Shown: piece by piece, positions 1 to 10,400 of the stretch
Layout of the letters: every line of letters begins with the position of its first letter
Position numbering within the stretch: position 1 is the first letter of the stretch
Assembly: GCA_958299035.1 (NCBI GenBank)
Contig: CATQJL010000223.1
Location: 75,595,600 to 75,659,599 of the forward strand
Direction: 5' to 3'
Origin: Cylicocyclus nassatus
Taxonomy: Eukaryota > Nematoda > Chromadorea > Rhabditida > Strongylidae
Length of the DNA: 64,000 nucleotides
The notes under the pieces: model-generated
What the model was told of the DNA's origin: nothing
Database searches by the model: none
What the model saw: only the letters and a program-made list of their open reading frames with translations
Made by a program: the position numbers and the translations under genes

Positions 1-12
1 GGGGGGGGGGGG
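1..12. repeat. Poly-G homopolymer at window edge
   Basis: A run of 12 G starts the window. Similar G or C runs recur near 2094-2107, 40577-40590, 53288-53297, 60790-60812 and 61265-61280. Several lie beside transposon ends; length is probably unstable in assembly. Confidence 0.9.
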
Positions 13-48
13 CTGGAAGGTTACGGATAACCCTGATTAGGCCTTAAA

Positions 49-442
49 GGCAGTAGGTCGGCAGAATGAGAGCCGTGGCAAAACAAGGTCACAGGGTAGG
101 AGCCCCCATAATGGAACCTATGGGCCAAGGTTCGATCTTTCTCTGCCACTTCTAACCCCCGAAATTTCAAAGCGAAAGCAGCGCTCATCTCCTGTCCTCT
201 CCGAACCCGCCCACCTCACGGCGAGCGAATGCTAAGCCCATCATGGCGAAGACGCAGAATCGTTGCGGGACCTCATGCTTCTAGCATTGCGGCTGGCGCT
301 CTGACCGCGGAAGTCACTCGTCCATGGGGTGGGTGGGTTCGGAGAGGACAGGAGATGAGCGCTGCTTTCGCTTTAAAACTTCGGGGTTGCCTTGTTGTGT
401 GACCTTGTTTTGTCACGGGTCCCATTCTGCCGATGTACTGCC
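49..442. mobile_element. Palindromic foldback MITE, TTTAAA-flanked (element 1)
   Basis: The ends are inverted: GGCAGTAGGTCGGCAGAATG on the left, and CATTCTGCCGATGTACTGCC on the right. Long arms follow, including the inverted pair around GCGCTCATCTCCTGTCC near 180-200 and 345-365. Flanks are TTAAA on the left and TTTAAA on the right, consistent with an A/T-rich target duplication. It has no coding capacity. Elements with the same ends occur at 1034-1359, 27499-27893 and 33639-34015. The structure fits PALTTTAA-like nematode palindromic repeats; the superfamily assignment is inferred. Confidence 0.75.
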
Positions 443-448
443 TTTAAA

Positions 449-857
449 GGCAGTGTCTCACCAAAGTTGAGGTCGCGCGGATCTTCATATATTCTATTAT
501 AGGGAGCTCTAAATAGGCCATTGCAACAGTTCGACCCAATTTGGCCCCCTCTGTGCTGAGAAAAGCGAGCTCGGTACGCGAAGAGCGAGTTGGTACGCGC
601 GGACGACTCCTTCGGTCTCCCCCCTTACGCGTTTGAACATGTCTCTCCACTTGGCATCCACCTCCCTTGTGTTGCTGCCACTGTAGCTGAGCCTGAAGTT
701 GGAAGGTACAACTCGTCCACGTTGCTTCCGCGGGGCCTCCAGAAAACGGGGTTTTTGGGAACTTCGTGCGATTTTAAGCCCATACAGTGCTAGACAGGGT
801 CCGACAGGCTTGCAGAATGCAAAAATCTCGGCAACAAAATTTTGGGGAGACACTGCC
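449..857. mobile_element. TIR element, GGCAGTGTCTCACCAAA family, copy 1
   Basis: The ends GGCAGTGTCTCACC and GGGGAGACACTGCC are inverted. It directly abuts element 1, sharing one TTTAAA between the two, and ends at another TTTAAA (858-863). A second copy of nearly the same length and clear sequence similarity lies at 25396-25808. ORFs of 60-115 codons inside it occur on both strands and look like chance frames, so it is treated as non-autonomous. Confidence 0.75.
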
Positions 858-1033
858 TTTAAAGCCTTGCCTTCCGTGGAATCAAAGGGTAACTATGCTT
901 TTAATTTATGTAGGTGACATCCGTATGATATGTTTGTACTCTTTCGCGCAGAATTCGGGTTGGCGCGAGCGAAGGCATGGCCACTGGTTCAATATTTACA
1001 ACGGCAGAAATTTCCATCGAATGATCGAATGAT

Positions 1034-1359
1034 CGAACGCGAAAGCAGCGCTCATCTCCTCTCCTCTCCGACCCCGCCCACTCCATGACGAGTGACTTCC
1101 ACGGTCAGAGCGCACACGAAGCAATGCTTGAGCATAAGGGTTCCGCAACGACTCTGCGTCTTCGCCATGGTGGCTTCGCGTTCACTCGTTTGTGGGGTGG
1201 GCGGGGTCGGAGAGGAGAGGAGATGAGCGCTGCTTTCGCTTTGAAACGGGTGTTAGAAGTGGCAGAGAAAGATCGAACTCTGGCCCATAGGTTCCATTAT
1301 GGGGCTCCTACCCTGTGACCTTGTTTTGCCACAGTTCTGCATTCTGCCGATCCACTGCC
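1034..1359. mobile_element. Partial palindromic MITE of the element-1 family
   Basis: The right end CATTCTGCCGATCCACTGCC and the arms with GAGCGCTGCTTTCGCTTT match element 1, but the left terminal repeat is missing. The flanking unit sequence (GCGCGAGCGAAGG then CATGGCCACT) is present on both sides, at about 973-1030 and 1363-1425. So the element lies in a locally duplicated stretch, perhaps a recombination product. No gene is visible. Confidence 0.6.
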
Positions 1360-1389
1360 TTTAACGCGAGCGAAGGTATGGCCACTAGT

Positions 1390-1945
1390 CCTATAGTTGT
1401 AACGTACGGAAATTTTTATCGAATGAACTAATATCGAAATAATTAGTTTTTGAATTTTTCGAACAAATGAATATAGAATGATCGATTTTCTAAATATTTT
1501 CGAATGAACGAATATTGTTTGGCCGTTTCCATCTCGAATTCGATTTTTGAATACGGGCGCATTCAAAATTGAATCATTGAGTATTCAAATAATCTAATTT
1601 GGTCCAATATTCGACTATTCAAATAAACTATGTGATAACCAAGCAACATCGAATGAATGCAATTTTCGAATGTTCGAGTGCAATATTCAAACATTGGAAT
1701 GTTTGACCAACTGTATTCCGAAATTTCTCGAATATTTGAATATTCGAATAAGTGTCTCTCAAAATTCCTCGAATGTTCAAATATTTGAATAAGTTATTTT
1801 TCCGATTCTCAAATGAACGTATTCAACTAAAGGTCCTTTTCGTTTATTCGCCTATTCGAATGATTGAATAGTGGATTTTCTCGGACAGTCGACTATTCGA
1901 ATATTCGAATCTTAGATATTTCGAATAATTATTCGAACACGAATA
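1390..1945. repeat. Degenerate TTCGAATATTCGAA palindromic array (unit A leader)
   Basis: More than 500 bp are built from irregular TTCGAA, ATTCGAAT, TCGAATGAA and similar self-complementary words. Homologous arrays occur at 20215-20740 and 37180-37590, each followed by a conserved block that includes CCTTTCCGATAAC. The repeats are too diverged to give a fixed period. No protein is supported here; the ORFs are rich in Ile, Phe and Ser because of the repeat composition. Confidence 0.8.
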
Positions 1946-2532
1946 TCCGGTCCCAACTATAACTGCTCCCACTATTCCAACGCGGCCATTTGTATGAATC
2001 CTTTCCGATAACGTGAACACGATTGTGTCGCCATTTGTGTTCTTCCGATCGATATGGAAAATAACTATAAACAAGTAAAAGGTGACGGGGAAGAGGGGGG
2101 GGGGGGGTAAAACGTCTAGCACTATTAAGTTGATAAATCTGTTCAAAAATGGAATATTTGATTTGAAAATGTTGGAAAAAATTTCTTCTAAAGTACATCA
2201 TACGCTTCTCAAATTTTGTAACCAAGCACTCAAACTGCGTCCTGTCTTAAACAGTAGTGGTTTTACCGACTTAGAGTTGACCAAAAAATCCGGCATTATA
2301 GCTTTTCGTAGGAACGTCGCAGCACGAACTTCTTTCGGGAAAAAAAGAACGTCACAATATCAAGAGTGAGATTAAATGAGAGTTTATTAAATCTTAGAAA
2401 TTCTAGCGAGCTCTTCTCAAAAACCAATATTTTTGAGTGCTTTGTTCCTTCATCTTGTATTCTTGCGGTGGCATCAATATTATTGGTTCTGAGTACCGAG
2501 GAAGCGCAATTTCTCTGTTTAAAATAATTGAA
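1946..2532. other. Unit leader sequence, no gene seen
   Basis: Homologous to 20745-21040. Shared blocks include the segment around CGCGGCCATTTG and the AACGTCGCAGCA block near 2312. A poly-G tract lies at 2094-2107. The frames are not kept between the two copies, so this looks non-coding. Confidence 0.55.
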
Positions 2533-2707
2533 AGTAAAGGTTTTTGTTGATGCTTGCAGAAACTATGAATTTTCCAAATTTTTAGCGCAAGTCTTATGCA
2601 CCAACTTCACGAATTGAAAAATTCTAAAACAAAGCACTGAGCTTAAGAGCAAAAACCTTGTAAGACGTAATTTTTGGGTATTTTTGAAAGCTCCGTTCAT
2701 AAAAATA

Positions 2708-3110
2708 TTAGGTCGTCTTGAAAGTATTTTCGCTTTTCTAAACAAACGCTGCATTTAGCGGAACAAAAAGTTTTTGAAAGATCTTAATAACACTCGATAT
2801 AGTCTTTATACTTTCTCAAGTGATTATTTTCATATTGCATTCAACAAGCGGCCTCTTAGAATATAAACAATAACTGCCTATGGTTTTTTCATGGTCAATA
2901 TCCGCTATTTTTGAAACTTGTACTGATCCTCCGAAGAAGTCCAAGTAACGAATAAATAGAGCAAACTCCATAGGATTCAAAGCAAATTTCCCTCCAAATC
3001 TATTTTCAAAATTATTTGGATCATTTTTTGTTGCCATGAAATTCCATATACGGTCAAGTTAAATCTTAAAGAACTCCAATTGGCAAGCAAATCAAGTGTT
3101 ATTCAACTCT
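2708..3110. mobile_element. Old mariner-type element, left half (unit A)
   Basis: It begins TTAGGTCGTCTTGAAAGTAT, matching the terminus of the foldback element at 16835-17854. Internal similarity continues, for example CCAAGTAACGA and the block around CTCCATAGGATTC. No matching right terminus is found, so this is a relic. Unit B carries the equivalent from about 10585. Unit C has a more decayed version from about 21218. Confidence 0.55.
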
Positions 3111-3373
3111 TCTCGTAAGAACAGCGCAGCATTACTCTGGTAAAAACATAAAAATTTTCGTTTTTCTGATTTAGAAATCAGAAAAACTTTCCATGTTTTC
3201 ACTAATAAAAAATACAGCACCAACACGAGTGAGGTGGAGCGTACATGAGCGAGTGAGATTCTGTAGGATTTTTTCAAACAAAGATAATTCAAAATGTCGA
3301 TTTTTTAGGCATCCAAAACTTATTTTGGTTTTGAATTTAAGGTGGGTCAAAGCTCGTGCAAAAGCATAAACGG

Positions 3374-3406
3374 CGTCTTATAGAGCTTGCTTTGCTCTAT
3401 AAGACG
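3374..3406. repeat. Perfect 13-bp-stem hairpin (unit A)
   Basis: CGTCTTATAGAGC, loop TTGCTTT, then the exact complement GCTCTATAAGACG. It is preserved without change in unit B. It is too short for a typical miRNA precursor and has no known function. Confidence 0.8.
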
Positions 3407-3652
3407 GCTAATGGTATCCAGATGCCTTTTCAGAATAAGAAGTGTGAATTATTACAGCAAAAACTCAGAAGTAAAAAGGTTTATGGAATAACCTAATACA
3501 TACTCTAGGCGAGATCAGAATGTTTATGATGCTTTCAGATTAATTCACTTAGAAGGAGCAAAAGCGAGACTTTAGCGTACCCTGCGAAATTTGCCTTGTG
3601 CAAATAAAGTTCAAAACTCTAAGGGCAGAGGATAATATCTAATTGATTTGTT

Positions 3653-3798
3653 GACCGCACGGATGGGTATCACTGCGGAACACGCGCCGCGTGGTAAAAC
3701 GCTTGCCCCAGTGCCAATTTTCCTTGTACAAGTCGTGCTCTCGCGAGAATTCAGCCGCGTCGCGCGTGGTCCGCAGCGTTTGAACAGTCCGTGCGGTA
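3653..3798. mobile_element. Short GC-rich TIR element (unit A)
   Basis: The inverted ends are GACCGCACGGA and TCCGTGCGGT, with a second inner inverted pair around CACGCGCCGCGTGG and CCACGCGCGACGCGG. It is a GC-rich island of about 145 bp in AT-rich DNA, upstream of gene A, and looks like a very short MITE. The family is not recognised. Confidence 0.5.
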
Positions 3799-4199
3799 AA
3801 CGAATCGACGTTACTTTCTGCTAGATATTTGAGGCTAACGAAGTGAAGACATATGCAAGTATTTATCCGTCATTGCTTGAAATAAGTCTTGATGTTCATT
3901 CATAATTCCAATTTTTTTGAACATAAAAACGGTGCTGATTTGACTTCAACAATTGCCTTTTCTGGTACTTTCTTACAATACATTCGACTTCTTCGATTAG
4001 TATCAGTTGGACGATTGAAACTTCTCGCTGAACATTCCAAATGAAAAATTCTGCCTAGAAACTACAAATTCAAGTAATGCGATGCGATACATTCTGACGT
4101 CTTTTCTAACCCATCGTCATTTATCTCTACATGTTAATCAATCCATACAAAGGTGATAGACCGCCTCAAATTATCCTTCATTCGCTTGATTTTTTTGGT

Positions 4200-4248
4200 T
4201 ACATTAAAAAGTCGCGTTTGATTATAGGTGTATATACCGAGGACAACT
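4200..4248 (+). promoter_or_regulatory. Conserved core upstream region of gene A
   Basis: The 50 bp before the ATG are conserved in all four paralogues: TACATNNAAAA at about 40-55 bp upstream, then an ATTATAGG, ATTACAGG or ATTGCAGG motif about 20-30 bp upstream. The first could be a TATA-like element. The second could be an acceptor for a 5' UTR intron or a spliced leader. Which one applies cannot be decided from sequence alone. Confidence 0.4.
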
Positions 4249-4697
4249 ATGAAACTTTTCCTGCTTCTGATTATTTTCGGAATGTGCGCTTCTCGGGAGT
4301 TAGAACGTCATAATATTGAAAGATGGGTGAGGTGGGATCAAGTTGTAAGGCACTAAACATACATAAGTTAGGCTCTTTTCAGAAACCTTCATCATATATG
4401 TCATAATGGAAAATGCAAGAGATACATCATGGGAGCCCCAATTCATCCTTCCACAAAAGTCTATTCATCTTTACGAAAATGTCGGGCAGTATGCCGGTAC
4501 TTTCAATCATGGACCAGGTTCTAAGAAACGTGAAAGAGGCTCTTTTCAGCGGACCAGTCTATGTGTGTGAAAAGAATAAGTATTGCATACTGAATTATGT
4601 AGATGATGGTCCAAATCCCGAAGAAAGATTCTTCTCTACATTCGAAGAATGCAACAATGAATGCCCCCCCAAGCCATGGATTTGGAGGAAACACTGA
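4249..4697 (+). CDS. Secreted two-domain cysteine-rich protein, Kunitz-like (gene A)
   Basis: Predicted exons are 4249-4331, 4383-4517 and 4550-4697, giving 121 residues. Introns are 51 bp and 32 bp, both phase 2, ending in CTCTTTTCAG. Residues 1-15 (MKLFLLLIIFGMCAS) form a signal peptide. Domain 1 has Cys spacing C-x4-C-x21-C-x3-C and includes GKCKRYIMGAP. Domain 2 has C-x5-C-x21-C-x3-C and ends FFSTFEECNNEC, like the C-terminal helix of Kunitz/BPTI inhibitors. The canonical first Cys and the Cys of the 14-38 bridge are absent, so inhibitor activity is uncertain. The protein ends PWIWRKH. The gene model rests on frame conservation with genes B and D; the 32-bp intron is the least certain part. 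Retaining it would stop translation just after domain 1. The protein is probably exported. No specific target can be named. Confidence 0.7.
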
Positions 4698-4712
4698 TGC
4701 AAAAGAAACAGT

Positions 4713-4823
4713 ATGTCTCCAAAATTTGAAAACGGCAATATTGCATGTTGGTGTGAAGATAAAGCCATTGTTGCTTGTAGCTTGTCCGCAAAGCGCAAAC
4801 ATCAACGTTTTTCGGAAGAATAA
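4713..4823 (+). pseudogene. Conserved small ORF downstream of gene A (probable relic)
   Basis: A 36-codon ATG-initiated frame begins MSPKF and contains CWCEDKAIVACSLS. The same start and core occur 3' of gene B and, as a 74-codon ORF with more cysteines, 3' of gene D. Relative to D, this copy has lost one Cys (TGT to CGT) and acquired TAA where D has an Arg codon; homology continues past the stop. It may be a decayed downstream exon or gene, or part of the 3' UTR of gene A. Confidence 0.4.
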
Positions 4824-7800
4824 TGTTTTTGTGGCGTGTACAGAGTAATTTACATTATTTCTAAAAAACGCAAAATAATGACTAATCAATACAATACCAA
4901 TTCGGACAAAGGTAAGCGAGACTTGCACATGATGATAATATGAAAATTCCGTTTTCGTTTGAATTAAATTGAAAGAAAAACAAAAGAAATAGAATCGTCG
5001 AAAATACAAAAAAAAGCCTACTCTAATTTTGCAAGTCGAGACGCACCTTCTTCGATTTTTCAAGAGGGCCGCTTCGCGTCGTTTTATTTGGAAGACGGAA
5101 CTTATGCACAATACCTTCAGGCAATACGCAGCATGTTTAAGGTCCTTTGGTCGCGAAATTTTAGTTGTGATCAGGCTTGTCGTTTAGAAAGATTCAGGTA
5201 AGTCTTGCACTCGTAAAGTTGGAAAATTTCTATCAAGGAATTCTATGAAACACGTTTGAACATGTTGATTTTTCACGAGAAAGATTATTTTGTCAAATGC
5301 TGATACGAATCGACTCCTTGAGCTAAACTCTCACATATTCTGGATATCAAATAATCAATGTTTAGAGCGATTTTTGATGATCGAATAATCGAATATATCG
5401 TAAGCGAAAATCATTGACTGATTTTCAAATAAGTGTTTCTTGATTTTCAAAGCATTTCGAAATCGAGTTTGATTTATTCGAATAAATACTCTCAGTCAGA
5501 GTCTTAGTTTTTGAAGTGAATTTTTAACTGAATCACCTCGGTCAGTAAACTGTAATGAGATTAGGCTTTTTTCTTCTATAACGGTTATGGCCGGCCAGTG
5601 GCGTAGTCTGAATTGGCACCTTAAATTTTGTAGAAAGATAGCTATATTAGAAAATCAAAAAATATGTCGTCTAAACTAGTACTTCACAAGCAGAAAAATC
5701 AGACTGATTTTGGAGTTTTGCATAGAAAAAGTTTTCTTTCTCGCCATGAATTTCTGCAACCAAGGAGACTTTTTTTTGGATTTTTTTACGAGTGTTCCGG
5801 CAAAAGAAGTCAAAGTTCTTCTCAGATGTATGCTCATGTCTTTTGGTTGCAGTTACTGACGCCCACGGTCTGTTGTAACACTACAATCGTTCTCGATCTT
5901 GCTCAGTCCTTATCGTGCCGCGATTCCGGATCGGCTCGCATCGTGCGACAAGAGCAATGAACGCCAGACATCGCATCTACATTTTGAATCAAAAAATGAA
6001 GTTTTTAGAATATGTTAGAAAAGCCGGAGACAGCTACAGCGTACAGAAGTACGAGCAGTATGAATAAAATTGTACAAAGGACCAGTGAATCTGTGAATGA
6101 ATGTGAGAAAAAAATAAAGAATAATTGGCAAGAATTAGGTGAGCGAAAAAAAGTAAGCAGATCCAATTTATCAGGGTCTGACTATGAATTTACAGTTGCA
6201 AGAAAGGCATTACTTCAGAGAATTTTGGATCTGTTAAGTGATCAAGGAGCTCATGCAAAAACCTATGTGGGTTTCTTCCGTTTGAGAATGTTAAGCAATT
6301 TTCGAAGAGAAAAAAGTGAATAAAGTTCACTTTATACTCTTGAAGAGCATTTCAAAAACTGTTTTTTAGTTTCCATAAGAACTTGCTCCGTCACTAAATT
6401 ATAGCAAACTTAAGAGGATAACCCTCGGAACTCGAGTAAAATAAAAATATAATTTGATTTCTCCTCCCACACGCATTAAAATTTCGAGCAAGAAAGGAGG
6501 CTTTTTCCGTTTAGTATGTAAAGGTTTGAGATTTCTATGCTTTGTGATTTATCTGTTAGGTTTATCAACAAAGAAGCAAAAATCTGCTTCTCGGAAACTG
6601 GACACTAGGAGAGAATGGAGAATGTTCTTTAAAATATGTTTTCGACAAAAAGAGGCCTACACAGACACAATTCAACGCTGGGAGCTCTAGGAGGACATGT
6701 ACCTGCTGGAGATTTATCCCATACTGCGGGGGAATCTTACTGACAAGAACAATTTTCATAACAAATTTTGAAAGCTGAATAGGTCAAAGTTTCACTAAGG
6801 AGCGTGGAGCTTTAGAGCTCTTACTCTTAGAAGAATTTAAAACAAGCAAAAAAAGGGTGAGCGATAACTTGTTTGAAAGTCCCAGTGCCTCCAAAATCTT
6901 AGAAGTGGTTAAGAATAATATGTTAGAAGGTACGTTCAATAAATTTTCTTTGGAAGAAGATTTGGTGCAAAATTGTAATCCTAAATTAGTGTAGCTAGCC
7001 TTGAAGACCCGTCCACCCAATTTCTCGAATCCCATGTTTTGGTCGCTCAAGGCTTTCTCATTTACCTGATTGCGAATATTAAGTCTAGAACGCAAACTTC
7101 CCTCCGCATAACTCAGGGCGAGTTCTCCAGACGGCGATTGGGCGGGACGAACTTTACGTCAGGAGAATAGTCGACGTAGCGAAACGTCATTCGAAGCGAT
7201 TTTCGAAACAATTCTCTCGCTTCAGGAGCAAATTTGCAGCGCGAGTTAGGCCCCACTACTGTTGGGCACCAAAGTTCATCGATCTCATTTTGGGGGGACG
7301 GTGTATTTAACGAATCCGCTATGAATCTTTGTTAAGCTAAGCGGCTAAAAGACTGTTACGCCTTTACCGTAAAGCGCGACACGGTTGTGCAGGCAAATGC
7401 CGTATTTGTTACAGGCGAGAGGAGCGATTTGCATAAAAGGACACGTCAATATAAAGACGTAAGTGGGCTCGGAGAGGAGGCCCTTTTACCCTTTGCGGCC
7501 GGGTGTTTGTATGCGTAGCACAATCGCACGCTGCGATTGATGATTATCACCTGGATTTGTCGGAATTTTTTGAGAGAATTTTTTTGAGTCTTAAAAAATT
7601 TGGGTTGAAAAATTCTCTCTTGACTAAAGCTTGCATAACCTTGAGCACATATGAATACGCACATCGATGACGGTCATCAAATCGCGCTACCCGAGATGGA
7701 AAAAACGCAAATACACGAGCGCGATTGCGCAAATGCAAGGCCATCGTTATGGGCAAAAATTGCTATATCGGTTGTTTTCTGCGGATAAATACCTGTCATC

Positions 7801-8271
7801 GTGGGGCAATCAATAATCAATGCATTTCTGGGCTTTGATTGTGAAGGTAAAGAAGAAAACTTGCTCTGAATATTGTAGGCTTGGCTTGTAGGAACTTTTT
7901 CTCTTCCTCCCTGATCGCACTTTTTGCTCATGATACAAAAGAAAATGAGTTTTTATTTGAATGATGTGTTTGCAAATGAATAACATTTAGAAAAGTCATT
8001 TAGTATTGGAATACCAGATGGGAAAGAATTATCCTTTAGATAATCCCCTCTATATTACCCCAAAATTTCTAACCACTCTCCTTTCAATAATGGAAGAAAC
8101 AGAATCGTTTTCCTAGTTCACTTGCAAGAAGCCCATACAAGATATGATAATGATTCGGAGGAGTACGGTAGTAGTGTAGAACAGGAACCTTCTATTCGCT
8201 TTCAAACAATTGATTTTTTATGAATTTGCTGAGAAAATGTCTCCTAATGAGTTGACGGAAATGCACATATA
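4824..8271. other. Unit A intergenic DNA, no recognised gene
   Basis: Homologous to 12728-15821 plus 16529-16834 of unit B. It contains short TTCGAA/ATCGAAT patches (5370-5500) and a GTGGCGTAGTCTGAATTGGC motif at 5600 of the kind seen at ends of animal DNA transposons. Mid-size ORFs (5664-5960, 6012-6323) match no family I know. No splice-supported model could be built. Confidence 0.5.
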
Positions 8272-8947
8272 CAGGGTGTCCGTAAAGTATGCATACATTG
8301 TTTGATCGTTAATATCTTTCTTCCCAACAAGTCTTTTGCCTTGCTTCAGGTACCCTTTTGTAGAGCTGACTTCAACTTAGATTTGCAGTATAGAAAGAAT
8401 CATCCACCTCACTTCATTACTGCAGGATTACGGTAGAACTTCAAAGAGGGTTTTGATCCATGAAAGGCCATATTTTGCTTCAGAAGGGAAACAAAGCAGC
8501 CTGAAAGCTTCTACACTAAGCTATTTAGAATTGTTGGTTCCAACTGTAAAGTTCCCAACTTATTATGATGCTTCATTGAAGAGTTATGCCAGGTAAAAGG
8601 TAGCGGCCATTTTTTCAATGTTCCTAAAAAGTGCGGTTACACCGTTTAGAAAGCTTCGCAACCTTCTGGATAGTTTAGTATTGAACTCATCGTCCATAAT
8701 AACCCTATTACACAAGTTCTCACATTTTTTGAAGAATTTTGAAATGGCAGCTTTTTTACATTGACACCATACGTTTCAAGTTCCTACCGTAATCCTGCAG
8801 TAATGAAGAGAGATGGATGATTCGTTCTATGTTGCAAATCTAAGTTAAAGGTAGCTCTACAAGATGGTACTGAAGCAAGGCAAAAGACTTGTTGGGAAGA
8901 AAGATATTAACGATCAAACAGTATATACATACTTTACGGACACCCTG
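8272..8947. mobile_element. TIR MITE, CAGGGTGTCC family, copy 1
   Basis: 676 bp with ends CAGGGTGTCCGTAAAGTATG and the inverted CTTTACGGACACCCTG, flanked by TA on both sides. Inverted arms of about 170 bp include TTACTGCAGGATTACGGTA on the left and its complement near 8790. Unit B has no such insertion here, so it arrived after the tandem duplication or was lost from B. The TA target and end sequence fit the Tc1/mariner (IS630) group. It has no transposase. Confidence 0.88.
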
Positions 8948-8949
8948 TA

Positions 8950-10400
8950 TGTATTTCTGGTCAAAAAATCAGTTTTACATGTCCGTTCCCTCTATTCTCC
9001 AATTCCAAAATATAATGTCGCACTGCATAAGATGCGATGGTGGTACGGTGAAAGTACTGCAATGTTAAGGGGCAGAAACCTCACCGTTGACTAAAAACAT
9101 ACTGATGCTCTTGTTAAATGTGAAGCGCCATTTCTAATGTAAGTTGAGCTTATAGCCAGCCGATTGACTTCAAGGGGGTAGTCATGTTAGGAGAAAATTT
9201 TTGGTTATGGTTAAACACTCAAGTGATTACTAAAAGCAAGTTCACGAAAAAGAAACGAGAGTACTGGTTTTAATAATCGTTGAGCTTAAGGAAACCATAA
9301 TATAATTTTTTTTGTAATCTATAGAGTAATCTTGCTACGTTCTTTAAACAAGATCTATATTACTGTAAATCGCGTCTCAATTCCATGGTGTGATGTTAGT
9401 AGTAATCTCTGACATTAACAAACTCTATCAAACTAAGAGGGGAAGGATACTTGGTTACCGTGGCCATCCGTAATGATTTGTATATCAAAAAATGCGTCTT
9501 TTAATGCTGGTTCGATTACTGTCTTCCATGTCTGCGAAACGATAACCTGGGGAGTTATGATTATTTTTGCATGAATAAATTGCGCTACTGCGGAGGGTCA
9601 AAATCAAGAAAAAATTTTCTTTGCTTTTCAAATGCTGAGTATGATTTATATAAGTATAATACATCAGTATTGCTTACAAGATTTTCTTCAATAGTTTCAA
9701 ATGGCAACCTAGACGCAAATTTTCAACGAAAAAAAATTCATAATTTTCTTAAGAAAATAGTTTCGCAAATATCGAGCACAGATCTAGAATCATCGTTTCG
9801 AGATGCATCTTATGGTATACATCTCACCGGGTATCCTTTCTTTGTAAGAGGCAATACGCGGCTACGAAAGAACGTATGTTATTCCAGATAAATAAAAATC
9901 TCATTTCTCCATGCCTGCCTTGGTGATATACTGATACTAATCGAAGTTAGAAGTGTTAAAAAAAACCATAGTAATATAAGTATCATAATCTTTACTGTAA
10001 TCTTCATTCAAGTTACTTACAATTAGATCATTTGCCATCAGCTGATACTCCTCTACAGTGCTTACACATAAAGGGAGACTGCTGGAGGGCGCCTAAACCC
10101 CAGAGGGGAACACCCTTCATAACTTCTTCTACAAAACCGCTCCGCAGCTAGAAACTGCAGATTTGGAATCAGCGTTTCAAGCGCTTTAAGATGATATATG
10201 TCTCATCTGGATTGGCGCTTTCGACTAAGTATCCTCTCCTTGTTAGCTTCTATATTAGTAGAGAGCATGAGAGTTATCGTACCGTTATGGTAGGAATACC
10301 GAGGGCAATATCTCTTCTAGCCTCCCAAAAAATTACTTTTCTACGAGCTTTTCAAGAATTGAGCCCGTAAATCCACCTCAACGCAACTTTGCCAGGCGGG
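8950..10400. other. Unit A tail, no recognised gene
   Basis: 8950-9430 and 9850-10400 align with 17875-18350 and 18370-18771 of unit B. 9433-9850 is absent from B and holds a 106-codon ORF (9571-9891). The stretch near 10130-10240 resembles the inner arm of the Tc5-like element at 19518-20098 (GCAGATTTGGAATCAGCGTT), so transposon relics are present. No gene is supported. Confidence 0.5.

Larger units (their letters stand above)
2533..10400 (+). repeat. Tandem segmental duplication, unit A
   Basis: This 7.9-kb unit is repeated directly as 10401-18771 with high identity over most of its length. The left edge is at AGTAAAGG (2533) and recurs at 10401, fused to GCCAGGCGGG. The right edge GGCGGG has its continuation at 18771. 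Unit A alone carries the TIR element 8272-8947, and a stretch of about 400 bp near 9433-9850 that B lacks. It contains gene A. Confidence 0.85.

Noticed and set aside
4413..4697. Single-exon 94-codon ORF in gene A
   Set aside because: It uses a different frame through exon 2 and loses domain 1; the three-exon model keeps both cysteine domains and matches B.
4521..5111. 196-codon minus-strand ORF, the longest in the window
   Set aside because: It overlaps exon 3 of gene A in antisense; the part over exon 3 mirrors the coding sequence, and its B counterpart is much shorter.
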